Position numbers and translations under genes: made by a program. The notes beneath the pieces are model-generated. The model had not been told where the DNA came from. It saw nothing but the letters and a program-made list of their open reading frames with translations, and ran no database searches. Shown in pieces: positions 44,650 to 54,967 of a stretch of DNA of 60,334 bases (position 1 is the stretch's first letter; each line of letters starts with the position of its first letter). Location: contig FMBT01000535.1 of assembly GCA_900095095.1 (NCBI GenBank), positions 1-60,334 on the forward strand, in the 5' to 3' direction. Source of the DNA: Fragilariopsis cylindrus CCMP1102. Lineage: Eukaryota; Bacillariophyta; Bacillariophyceae; Bacillariales; Bacillariaceae.

Positions 44650-46728
44650 TTATTTGGTCGATGCACGTTCCCATGCAGCACGGACAACATTCTTATATAA
44701 TTGTGATACACTTAATGGTCCGACACCTCCCGGGACAGGCGAATATTGTTTCACTGCATCATTGAATGCAAGACTACCACTAGAACCAAAATCCGATAAC
44801 AATCCATCGTGTTCTTCACTAAATGTTGTACCGACATTAACTACAACCGAATCTTGTTTCAACCAACTTGAATCAAGTACACCTGGTTCACCAACACATG
44901 TTACAACAATATCAGCATAACCAACTAATTTTTGTAAATCATCTGACGATGTTTTTGAATGAACCGTTGTTACAACTGCATCGCAACCACGTAACATATG
45001 TGCCAATGGTGAACCAACAATTCGACTACGACCAACAACTAATACATGTTTACCTTTCAATTCAACATTATAATGATTTAATAATTCCATTACTGCTGCA
45101 GGTGTTACTGGTGGAATAATTGTTGTTGCTGCATCACTACTAGCACCAGCCTTTTCAATTTGTCCAATATAATGTGCACCGTCTACATCACGATCAAATG
45201 GAATTTCATTATATGCACGAAGTGAATCGATATGATCCGGAAGTGGCCACATGAGTTGAATACCATCAACGTCGTTGACTGCTAATTCCGTTTGGATGAC
45301 AGCTATTAAGTTTTCGGTGGTGGTTGATTCAGCAGGTAAATGTAATTCTTTTACATCAAAACCATTATTTGCACCTGTTGATGTTTTATTAAACCATGAA
45401 TTACGATCATTACTATAAATTTGCTTACGACGATCGCCATGATTGTATCGTTGACGATGATCATCACCAACCGTAATAACTAATAATGATGGTTTACGAT
45501 CATTCGCCGATTCAAATTCTTTTGCGGATGCTTTTGCTTCTGCTAAAGAGAGTCTTGCTAATTCATTACCAGCAAGAAACTTTGTTGAGGATGGTTGCCA
45601 AAGACCTGTTGTATCCAAACCAAAATTGGATTCAACTTTAGACGAATCTTCGTTTAGTAACCACTTAGTGGCATCATTCCATCGAGTCGAATCAATGACA
45701 CCGTATCGATCCCCTTGGAATGTTTCCTTGACGTAATCACTACATAATCCAACATTTTGAATTGTATAATCCTTTGAGTTATTCATATGATCATTAGATT
45801 CATCATCTAATCCAAGAATGCGTTTTGCTTCCTCGACACGTAATGCGGCATCATTTACGTTACGGATTGCCATATCCCATCCAGTAAATGTTGCATCTAA
45901 AAATGCATGAAGGATAGCACGTTTATCTGCATTTGCTTCTTCGCCGACAATCAGATCTTCTTCTGGTGTGAATAGCATTTGTGAGTAACCTAATTTAGCA
46001 CCATTTAATCCTTCTAATGGTAAAGAATTAATAGAAAAACCTCCTGGTCCATCACCATGTCCAAAACGTTCAAGTGTAGGTACTTCAGTTGTTGAGTATG
46101 CTTGAATTGCATCCAACTTGCCATCGACAAGATCAGTATTCTTACTAGCACGAGGACTAGCAATTACAGAATACTTCTTCTTATCCGCGTCGTCGTCGTC
46201 CTTGAGGATTCTTTTCAATAGAGAGACGGTATCTTCATGTGCGCCAACAGTAATCACATCCTCGGCGTTTTTTTTGAAATCATTTTCAGCAATTGATGCT
46301 AAGCATAAAGGTGAAGTACGAAACATTGATGCAATAGCTTTTAGTTTTAATGATGAATCTTTATATAAAAGTGGAGTGAAAATATTTTGTTCCACACTAC
46401 CAACAACAACATCATCATTATCTTGTGAAGAATCAGTATTGTTATTGTTACGATGATTACGAACTCGTTCCATTTCTAATCCAACAGGACAAATTGGTAA
46501 AAAATTCAAGTGATCGATACCAGCTTTTTCATATAATCCTTCTGTCATTGCACAAGCAATTCCAGAAAATTGTGGACTCATATAATAATCTAATTGGATT
46601 GCTACACTAACACTACTACTTTTGTTGCGACGACGTTGAGCTTGAGTTGTTGTCTTGAAGGCAGCATGACTATGACGACCGAGACGGCCATTCTTTGATG
46701 ACACTTGATTTGAAAGGAATCGAATCAT
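44650..46728 (-). CDS. fusion of THI5/SsuA-like domain to FolD-like domain, mitochondrial-type leader
   Basis: An uninterrupted 692-aa frame. Residues 1-43 are Arg/Ser/Gln-rich without acids, a typical mitochondrial presequence. Residues about 44-370 resemble the NMT1/THI5 or SsuA-type periplasmic-binding fold: QLDYYMSPQFSGIACAMTEGLYEKAGI, then VDGKLDAIQAYSTTEVP and a helical segment ending FTGWDMAI. I see no Cys cluster like that of true THI5 HMP-P synthase. Residues about 385-690 match FolD (methylene-THF dehydrogenase/cyclohydrolase): VITVGDD, a DVDGAH loop, VVGRSRIVGSPLAHML and a PVPGGVGPLS ending. The N-terminal FolD catalytic patch is unusual: the Lys has a counterpart in WFNKTS, but the preceding Tyr seems replaced and VQLPLP reads IQLMWPLP. 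One-carbon chemistry or ligand sensing is inferred. Confidence 0.85.
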   Translation of the reverse strand: MIRFLSNQVSSKNGRLGRHSHAAFKTTTQAQRRRNKSSSVSVAIQLDYYMSPQFSGIACAMTEGLYEKAGIDHLNFLPICPVGLEMERVRNHRNNNNTDSSQDNDDVVVGSVEQNIFTPLLYKDSSLKLKAIASMFRTSPLCLASIAENDFKKNAEDVITVGAHEDTVSLLKRILKDDDDADKKKYSVIASPRASKNTDLVDGKLDAIQAYSTTEVPTLERFGHGDGPGGFSINSLPLEGLNGAKLGYSQMLFTPEEDLIVGEEANADKRAILHAFLDATFTGWDMAIRNVNDAALRVEEAKRILGLDDESNDHMNNSKDYTIQNVGLCSDYVKETFQGDRYGVIDSTRWNDATKWLLNEDSSKVESNFGLDTTGLWQPSSTKFLAGNELARLSLAEAKASAKEFESANDRKPSLLVITVGDDHRQRYNHGDRRKQIYSNDRNSWFNKTSTGANNGFDVKELHLPAESTTTENLIAVIQTELAVNDVDGIQLMWPLPDHIDSLRAYNEIPFDRDVDGAHYIGQIEKAGASSDAATTIIPPVTPAAVMELLNHYNVELKGKHVLVVGRSRIVGSPLAHMLRGCDAVVTTVHSKTSSDDLQKLVGYADIVVTCVGEPGVLDSSWLKQDSVVVNVGTTFSEEHDGLLSDFGSSGSLAFNDAVKQYSPVPGGVGPLSVSQLYKNVVRAAWERASTK

Positions 46729-47944
46729 TTTTTGTTTTGTTTTTGTTTTTAATTTTTTTTTCTAGTCATGGTTGTTCGAAATTTAAAAGGAAGAGGGAAA
46801 ATATATTGAGTGAAATGAAATGATGAGAAGGGAATATGTAAATAACCGCTTGATCAAAGCCTGCCTGCCTGCCAACTCACTCCGATCAAATCCAGATCTC
46901 CAACACACAATAATGTACTTACATCTGGGGGGTAGTAAAGTTGTATATATATTATGTTAACCCGGTGTTCTTCGTTCAAAAAAAATTTGAACGATAACTG
47001 TATTTTAAAAAAAAGCGTGTTTGAAAGAACCCGAGGTAATGGAAAGGAAACACGCACAGTTCTATATCTTGGAAAAGATAATTATAAGTTGTTGGGAACG
47101 TTACCGAGAACGATATAACGAAGATCAACAACAAGGTAGGGAGGGACAAACAATACGATAAGTTATTGTACTGGATTATTGAGAATTGGGAAGGTATGTA
47201 ATGTAAATTATCTAAAATTATTGGAAGTGAATAATCAGGGGTTGACTTTTTCCGTCAAAATATTTTGAAAATCATCGGTATGTATGTAAGTTACGGTATC
47301 TTGATTTTTTAATATACACATCAAGCAATGAGGTCAATTCTTGGTCGCGTTGATTGACATCTTTTATTTTCAGCCATTCAATTTTGATGACGTTTTGATA
47401 ATTTAATGAAATGTACTAGTACAGGCTCAATTTGAAACTATTTTATTCCTTCCAATGCCGCACTTGTAAATGTTCATCTTTTAAGTCTCCAATTTGTGAA
47501 GCACAATTTATTTGATACATTGGCACGTTGTGTATTGTAAACATTCACACCTGTGGATGTTATTGATCAATCAATTATTGATTTGCGTAGTTGATTCATG
47601 TGCCTTAGTACTTGAAGTATGTAGTTTAAGTTTTAAAAGTCTTATTTAGTATGTAGTTTAAGTTTTAAAAGTCTTATTTATAAAGGTTTCGATATTATAT
47701 ACTGAACATGACATACATGCATCAGTCAATAATACAACATTCACAAACCTGCAGCAAAACAGTAAGCGCCCTCTTTTCAAAGTGAAAAATGAACGGACGA
47801 TTGATAACTGCACCACGTGCCTTAGATATGTAATGAATAATGGTGTCGAGGATATTGGTTTTTGGTAATTCTGATAGAGTGGTAGCAGTATATTGATATT
47901 ATCGCTGATACGGTTGGAACAATAAAAAGAAGTAGCAAACAACG
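46729..47944. other. intergenic with one exact tandem duplication
   Basis: No gene is seen. A 32-bp unit starting AGTATGTAGTTTAAG is exactly duplicated at 47616-47647 and 47648-47679. Confidence 0.6.
47616..47679. repeat. 32-bp exact tandem duplication
   Basis: Two identical head-to-tail copies of a 32-bp AT-rich unit with no intervening base. Confidence 0.95.
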
Positions 47945-48694
47945 ATGCTGTCGAGCTCGCAACATGTTAAGAAAGACATTGTTACGACTGCCATCGAGAA
48001 CGGATCATTTACACCACAGCTGATTTAAGTGCCCACTCACACTCACAACTGGTGGTCCCTTCACATTGTCTTTGCACCTATACCGACGATGCATTTGCTG
48101 TGCGGCCTTATTGTCCGACAAATTGGTACCCTTGTTTTGTTGTTGCCCGACAAATCAAGGTGCACTTATCTTACGAGTATCTTGCCATACCATATGTTGC
48201 GAGTGTTGAAGTCCTTTTCGTCTCGGATAAAACAAATAATGATCCCTACCGTCCAAGAAGAAAATGTTCGGTATTACTACATATTCCGAAGACCACTGAA
48301 AATGATCCTACCATTTTGTCAGTGTCAATAATGCCAACGTGATCGCGCCTGATGTGTTAGCTACCAATGGTATCATGCATGTCATTATTGATGCTGTTTT
48401 TGAACCACCATCGATTAAAATGTCGTTGACTTTTTAAAGACGTGCCCTGAGATTGTTGAACCTGTTGTACCTGTTGTCCCTGTCGTACCTGAGGGCGGTG
48501 ATAATGAAATTACCGATTAATCAGGTGATTTGTTTGGAAATTTAGATGTTAAAGATTTAGGTGATACCATTGATGTTGCCGTGGGGAATGCCTCCCAAGA
48601 TCCAGATCTTGGAGAACAAGTGGGGATTGCCATCAACAGTGTCGTTCAATCATTCATGGGTCTGTCTAGTAGCGATGGCTGGTTTGGATCTTAA
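47945..48694 (+). pseudogene. decayed fasciclin (FAS1) domain gene
   Basis: Translation in shifting frames recovers a FAS1 domain. The opening is KKDIVTTAIENGSF. Then comes CTYTDDAFAV, the counterpart of the FAPTDxAF motif. The ending is NVIAPDVLATNGIMHVI followed by a DAV-x-x-PP segment, the canonical H2 box. A C-terminal Pro-Val-Val-Pro tail and an Asp/Gly-rich region run to GWFGS and a stop at 48694. Breaks are a stop after GSFT (near 48026), at least two frame changes between 48030 and 48330, a stop after the FAS1 domain (about 48435) and an in-frame TAA near 48518. FAS1 proteins are secreted adhesion proteins. No signal peptide is visible in front, so the 5' end is lost or far. These breaks are too many to blame on single-base errors alone. 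Confidence 0.75.
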
Positions 48695-49132
48695 AATATT
48701 ATATTATATACCATATGTATATGCGATATGCGGTACGTGTTGTAGTATGGTTAGTGGTACGAAAATTAAAATATAAGCTAGTAGTAATAACTAATTATAT
48801 TTATACATACATATATATTATATTTAGTTAAAGATGTTACTAAATGATTACATTAGGACCGCTTGCAGAATGTAATCCATAAATAATAGATTCAATCCCA
48901 CTCGGTGTGCGTTTGGTGAGGAGCTGAATGAATGATCTCCGCGAATTGACTCCAGAAGTACCAGTACTTTGGTACCCTTAATTTTTTGATGTTTGTGTTG
49001 TTTCTTTCAATTATTCTCCTACTACTTCTATTTGTGTATCTCTTTTGTCCCCTCTCTTTATTAGGTAGAAGGGCAACGAAATTGCGTTATAGTAATTTGA
49101 ATATAATAGTACTAGTGATTTATATTATAGGA

Positions 49133-49876
49133 TTATAAAAACATGACACATGCCGCCATAATGGTACCTCCAATAGCCGTGACAACAAACTCTTCCGAAA
49201 ATTGCATTGCTCCGACAGCACCACCACTGGATCCCATGCAAGCATCCATTTCCATATTATTCCAAGAGCAAGTACAACCACTGATATACGCAGGATCTGA
49301 ACCACTAGATGTCATGCTGTTCACAGTACTCTGTGCAAAGTCTTTGAAGACGACGTCGTTGCAATAGTCGTTGCAATCATTACCATCGCGATTGAGACCA
49401 ATATCGGAACACGATACTGTATCATTCTTATCATCCAAAGCGCTAGTGGGAAAAACGAGTTCCTTTTCATCGAATTTGCATGCCTTTTGTCCGTTGGCGA
49501 AAGTGATATTCACGGCACCATCATTGGAATTACCAATCGCAATATAATCGCAAGCACAAACTTGGTATTGCATTATAACCATGTTGGCGCTATCATCAAT
49601 TAAAATTCTCGAACCAGAAATACTGACACTAGATGGTGCTCCTCCTTCAGCATAACCACAGAACACATCGCAACTAAAATCATCATCATTATTTGTTGTA
49701 ATTGGGGAAGTCGTTGTATCCACAACGTTATCTACGCATGTCAAAGGCCAAGTCTCGTTCGTTACAACGGAAGCAATTTCAGCAATTTCAGCAACAGCTA
49801 CATTGGTATCGTAGTTGTTGGTGGCAAATAGGGTGAGAGCGAAGATAGATTTGATTGAGGCAGCAGCAGCACGCAT
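49133..49876 (-). CDS. secreted or surface Cys-rich protein
   Basis: A 247-aa frame. The start ATG at 49876 gives a signal peptide (SIKSIFALTLFATNN). The body has 14 or so Cys in short pairs (CDVFCGY, CACDY, CSDIG, CNDYCND, CTCSW). The last 20 residues are hydrophobic (VVTAIGGTIMAACVMFL) without a basic tail, which suits a GPI-anchor signal or a C-terminal helix. The region before it is Ser/Gly-rich. I recognise no family. A surface location is inferred. Confidence 0.75.
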   Translation of the reverse strand: MRAAAASIKSIFALTLFATNNYDTNVAVAEIAEIASVVTNETWPLTCVDNVVDTTTSPITTNNDDDFSCDVFCGYAEGGAPSSVSISGSRILIDDSANMVIMQYQVCACDYIAIGNSNDGAVNITFANGQKACKFDEKELVFPTSALDDKNDTVSCSDIGLNRDGNDCNDYCNDVVFKDFAQSTVNSMTSSGSDPAYISGCTCSWNNMEMDACMGSSGGAVGAMQFSEEFVVTAIGGTIMAACVMFL

Positions 49877-50143
49877 TATTGTTGTACAGTAGTTTGCGGT
49901 TTTGATGAGAAAGAATCAACGAAAGTGTTTAGAAAAAGAGAAAAGTAATGAGTGTACTTTCAAAAATATATTATATAAAATATGAGGTTGCTATCAACTA
50001 ACTTACAGGAGCGGTTTTTGCCTCGGTGAGTAACAACATTAATTTCACGTACGAGATTAGTTGTGTTGTCAATATCTTTTACCTGGTCAATAACATTAAT
50101 TTCAAATCGTGGAAGCGTTGAAAATTTAAATTCAATATTACCT

Positions 50144-50344
50144 ACTTCCTCCAGCGAGCGCTAACTTATGATGCGCTATTGTTTGAAAATTTAGCGTTTG
50201 TGAAAGTACGCTAAAACCTTAAAATCTACCCAATCGACAGGAAATTACAAAAATAAAATGAGATTTTGAAAGTTTTCGAATCACTCTCACTGCTTCTGCG
50301 TGCGTAATTTAGCGCTCAGTGAATTAGCGCTCGCTGGAGGAAGT
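50144..50344. mobile_element. small foldback/MITE-like element with 20-bp terminal inverted repeats
   Basis: The 20-base left end ACTTCCTCCAGCGAGCGCTA (50144-50163) is the exact reverse complement of the right end (50325-50344). The 201-bp element has AGCGCT and TTAGCG motifs repeated inside and no coding capacity. A target-site duplication is not obvious. Confidence 0.85.
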
Positions 50345-50879
50345 TAAGATAGGATTTAATTCAGTCCATACGCGATGAGATTGACGAGAATCAATCGTAT
50401 TGTATCTCCACGACTCGCCACTAGAACACACAAGAATGTAATAGAGTTCCGTCGACGATTGATCATGCGCAAATTCAAGAACAAGAAAAGAAACATTCAC
50501 AAAACGCTGTCACCAGTTTTGTTCTTCTCATATGAAATGTATGGGGTGGACGAGCAGACTTTTTCCAGGCATTATTTATCTGTAACACAGTGATGTTGGA
50601 GGGAGGTGTGTAAAGTTTGAGTACTGCATGTTGTGTTTGTGCTTGTACAAGTATTTCTTTCTCTTCTATATGATGAGTTCAGTCCTGACAGTCAGGCAGC
50701 AACAGCAGCAGCAGCAACAGCAGCAACAGCAACAAGTGGTAGGTGGGAGAGTAGAGTAAAGCTCTAAGAAGGATGATGATTGCTTCTATATCCTCCTCTC
50801 CTTGACTATGCTATTCTAGATCATAATTACGTGATATATTCATGTGGTGTGAGCACTGCTTAGTAATCATATGATGGGT

Positions 50880-50881
<2 letters not shown>

Positions 50882-50914
<33 letters not shown>
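50882..50914. repeat. (AC)n microsatellite
   Basis: An uninterrupted run of about 16 AC units. Confidence 0.97.
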
Positions 50915-50916
<2 letters not shown>

Positions 50917-51595
50917 TAAGGTAGAGATTACTTGCTTGGATCCACACGGAACGCACCACTTACTTTCCCACGAAAAAATGAGAATATAACCATGAGGGAC
51001 CAGTAGTATAATGAGAATATTGGTGGAAGTAATTACTCATAATCCTCTCATATTATACAGCAAGAAAATGGAAAGTTTTCAGCTGGACCAATTCACATGG
51101 GGGACAGATAAAACCGCTCCTCTTTCAAGTAGTTGGGTATCTTTAAATCTACATCCATCCCTCTTGCTCTCTCAACTATAAGATTACACGTGCAATTTAG
51201 TATGTTAAATTATGGATGGGTTGACATATGTAAGAAGGCATGCACCAGTTACAGCTGGCAATTTATATGCATTGTAGTAATAATATCTAATAGGTACAAT
51301 AATATAGTTGTTCCATCAGTATCTCTTTTCTTCTCTTCTGTTGATGAGTGAGTTGAGTCTTGATAGACAGCAGCAACAGCAATAACAACAACAACAACAA
51401 CAACACAGCAATTAAGAAGTAACATTGTGAGAGCAGCAGCAAGAATATTCTGCTTGAGAGCGCAAAGAAATTTGAGTCTTTATAGACATACATTAGCAAC
51501 AACAAGTAGGTAGTATTTATGATGTGAGAACAACAGGACCTTGGGGCACTGATAAATTTAGGGGGGGTTCAGAAATTAGGTAAAATATGCTCAGT

Positions 51596-51715
51596 GTGGA
51601 GCATACCGCTTTGTAAAAAAGCGGGTAGGGATACCTGCTTTTCTTACCTGCTTTACTTACCTGCTCTGTAAATAGCAGGTACCCATAATGCTTTGTATAC
51701 CCCTTTTGCAAAATA
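51596..51715. repeat. dispersed repeat with GCGGGTAGGGAT core, copy 1
   Basis: Short alternating motifs (ACCGCTTTG, GCGGGTAGGGAT, ACCTGCTTTT, AGCAGGTACCC) are arranged as partial inverted repeats. The same vocabulary occurs in the foldback at 59758-59915, so they are probably two copies of one family. Confidence 0.6.
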
Positions 51716-54467
51716 AACAACTAGTTGTAGATTTCTCCTACAGGGTGTCCAAGAAAATGGGTAAGGTGGACAGAAAGAATGTACTGTTATAGCTGGAACA
51801 ATCCACAGGAGAATGTCTTTTAGCCAGTTTCAGTCTTAGGACTGATGTCATATTCCTTTTCAAACAGTGGTGGATATATTTTATATGATTGGTTGGGAGA
51901 AGTAAACAAGGAAGGCATGCACCAGTTTCAGGTTGCACTTTGTTCACATTGCACGTACCAATAATATGGCCCCCAACCTTCACCCAACCCTATGCTCTAC
52001 TTTTCTACAACATTCATATCCCTTTTGGGTAAAATCAATGATTACTCAATTGTTCAAAAAAATGTGCAACAGTATATTTTAGCTAGTTCCAAAAAATAGG
52101 TTAGTAATGTAGCGCTAGAATTAGCATAGTAGTAAGGAGATTACCAATTTGGTGATGGAAATCATCTATCATTTTCCTTCTACTTATACCTAACTGTTAC
52201 CAAAAATTGGCAGGGGCACATACTGCATCCGGCAACACAAATAAAAGAGCCATCTATAGAACCAAGAAAGCAACTAGTGGTAGGAGGACTTAATCCCTAC
52301 AATTTTTGAAGAGGTAACAGGTACAAACACATATGATATTCTGATGCAATTGGATGCAGTAGTAATCTTTTCTTTGAACAGTTGTGCATCCCTCTCTACT
52401 CTCTGGAGAAATACAACCACTACAGCATGTTGTGGGTACAACATTGTTAAGGAGGATACACTAATACTATTCTAAATCAAATAATCAAGAAGTACTGTAA
52501 TACTTGCTATCTACTGGTGGTATGATTGGGCTTGTATTCCAAATGACTTGGAGACTGGCATTCATTCAGTCAAATCATTCTCAAAAAAATTCTACTAATA
52601 GCTTCTACTAAGAACAACACTATGTGGGAAGTGATACACAGTTAATTATACTAGCATATTGATGTTAAGTGTTTCATGGTATTATATTTGTACTGCTATA
52701 CCTCTAGTCTGATACATACCCCTATATCAAAACCTTTTTGAGCCACCACTTGTCTTACCTATACCCCCTTATTACTTTAATGTAGCAGAGAAAGAGATGT
52801 GATTGGGTTCATCCTGGTCACAAATTATTAAATACCACCAGGTAACAATGTAGAACCAATCCTGCTTGAATGCTGCTGTTGCTCTTTTATTAACAATAAG
52901 ATTTTGCATGTCAAGACTCTTGGCAGAAAGAATGAAAAGGTGATTTGAACCGATATCACATTATATCATACTCACTCACATACTTTTATTGTTGAACTAT
53001 CATTCATTCAATCATTCATTCATAAGATATCTCTAACTAACAGCTACTATCTACTACATGGAAGAAGTGATACTATAGCCTATTATTGAAGGTAAGACCT
53101 AGAAGTGATCTATACATCAGCATGGTAATGGATGACATGGAATTTCAGATTGTTCTGCCATTTTATTATGTACTGCTGCAGAGGAAAAGACCATACCTGC
53201 CCGTCTGACACTAGCCACCCATTATCCTACCTAGCTCTTTTGCATATTACTGTAGTCAAAGAAAGAGGAATGATTTATCACAAAACAATAATAGCCATTA
53301 TCTTTCAGTTATAATTACTTAGCCCAAGTTGTTAGCCCAAGTTGTTGTAGACATGATTTGGCAACAATCTTCTGGAGGATGATATGGGCCAACACCATAA
53401 GCTACTTTACTATAGATCACAACATGCTACTAATGTAGGAAGAGAGGAATTTTACTAGTCATGGAAACTCATGACTAGAACTATTTTTGGTATGTGGGGG
53501 CTTTGAGTAGGTGCTGCCTGCTCATAGCCTTGTACGTTACCAAAATAGTACTGTACACTACAGAAAGAAAGCACCCTCTTGTAGAAGTTAGGGTGGGGTA
53601 GGGATAGAAAGAAAGGGTGAATAGTTAAATGCATTTCCAACACAACAAAATAAAGAGCTTATAAAAGAGATGTAACTAGCTCAGCAAGTTGAAAGAAAAA
53701 GATGAAAACTGATCTTTGAAATTAATTGGTGTCAGCTCTTGATGTGCTGTGCACGTGATGTGCACATGATGTGAAGGACAGACAGGTATGTCATCACATC
53801 ATGATGTGCATTTCACCTATTTGCTTCAACTTAGGGCGTAATATAGTACTCGGCACAATTATTGTGCGGCGTTAATTTTTATTTCAATCCGTAGGAAGTT
53901 TGCGAACTAGGGCTATGTGTCTTTCAGTCCCAAAGAATGCAGATATACTTTTCTTCAATCATCGAACAAAAAAAAATGAAAGGCGATTTTGAGAGAACCC
54001 AACAGAGCCATAATAAAGAATTCCTCTCCATATATTACGACCAGAGGTTGGTTTGTTTTTTGATCGTGAAAGCGTGCTACGACGATTGTCATGACATGCA
54101 TCACGTACACATACTAGTAGGTCCTAGTACAAGTTCAACATCATTAGCGTATCAATCACAATTCTAAAAATCTTTACTTAAAACACTGTAAATCTCGAGG
54201 GTGTGTCAAAAAGAAAAAGCGATGCATTCGCTTCCCCCGTACAACTATAGTACTTGAAGTACATAACAAAAAACGACGCACTCATCGAACTCTTCCACCC
54301 TCTTCTTTGTTGTTAGGGCCGTAATTAAAATACAACTTCCTATTCAGTTTATTGTTCCTCGATCGTGATCGTGATCTTCCTTCATCTAAGTTGAACTCAG
54401 TACCGTATTGTACATCGCCTTTGCTTCATAAATTGTGAAATTGCATACCTTTTTGGACTCCTACAAA

Positions 54468-54556
54468 ACATTTTCTTTTTTCGAGAAGCTCACCTTGACA
54501 TCGTATTCCGTAGCTGTAGCTTCACTCATAACATTTTCTTTTTTCGAGAAGCTCAC
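54468..54556. repeat. 26-bp direct repeat pair upstream of the cyclase gene
   Basis: The 26-base word starting ACATTTTCTTTTTTCGAG occurs exactly at 54468-54493 and 54531-54556, 63 bp apart and 410-500 bp before the cyclase ATG. It may be a pair of binding sites or a duplication scar. Confidence 0.85.
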
Positions 54557-54838
54557 AAAAAAAAGATATATAAGATTTCTCGTCGTATCAAAAACATACC
54601 TCTCTTCCGACAATCTCGTCTTCTTCTTGTGTCGTCCTTTTCCAAACGAAGTCCAGAAAAATCTAACAATAATTTGCACTCAACTCAACTAAACTCATGG
54701 AAAAGAAACCTTTACTGTAACCAAAATACACGCACCTACCTCCCGAACTCTATCTCCTCGTCCGTCCGTTTTGGTGCACGTCGAAACGTAAAAAGAAAGA
54801 AGATACACACAGCTCAACTCAAATCAACTCATCTTACA

Positions 54839-54930
54839 CTCAACTCAACTCAACTAAACTAAACTAAACTAAACTAAACTAAACTGAACTGAACTGAACT
54901 GAACTGAACTCAACTCAACTCAACTCAACT
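54839..54930. repeat. pentanucleotide microsatellite with blocks of AACTC, AACTA, AACTG
   Basis: Eighteen or so five-base units lie in homogeneous blocks: CAACT, then AAACT, then GAACT, then CAACT again. It lies in the probable 5' UTR, 38 bp before the cyclase ATG. Confidence 0.95.
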
Positions 54931-54967
54931 AGCTCTATCAAGTCATACTGATTACAATCAATACATC

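Larger units (their letters stand above)
50345..54967. other. long repeat-rich region without a recognised gene
   Basis: Over 4.6 kb no frame above 90 codons and no domain is seen. It contains a CAG/CAA run (50695-50734), an (AC)n run (50882-50914), CAA repeats near 51363-51410, and a pair of similar noncoding modules near 51055-51300 and 51745-51975. It also has a GCGGGTAGGGAT repeat (51596-51715), a palindrome-rich patch (53740-53812) and the direct repeats in front of the cyclase gene. Unannotated noncoding RNA is possible but not shown. Confidence 0.5.

Noticed and set aside
44281..47000. TPP riboswitch for the THI5-like gene
   Set aside because: A lone CTGAGA word occurs downstream, but no second conserved arm or matching stems were found.
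48029..48342. Two overlapping plus frames as separate genes
   Set aside because: They are pieces of one decayed fasciclin domain in shifted frames.
50375..50593. Small basic frame of 72 codons after the foldback
   Set aside because: Arg/Lys-rich but no family, no leader, and it starts just beyond a repeat.
53132..54167. Small frames of 60-76 codons in the long gap
   Set aside because: Length expected by chance in AT-rich DNA, with no signal peptide or domain.
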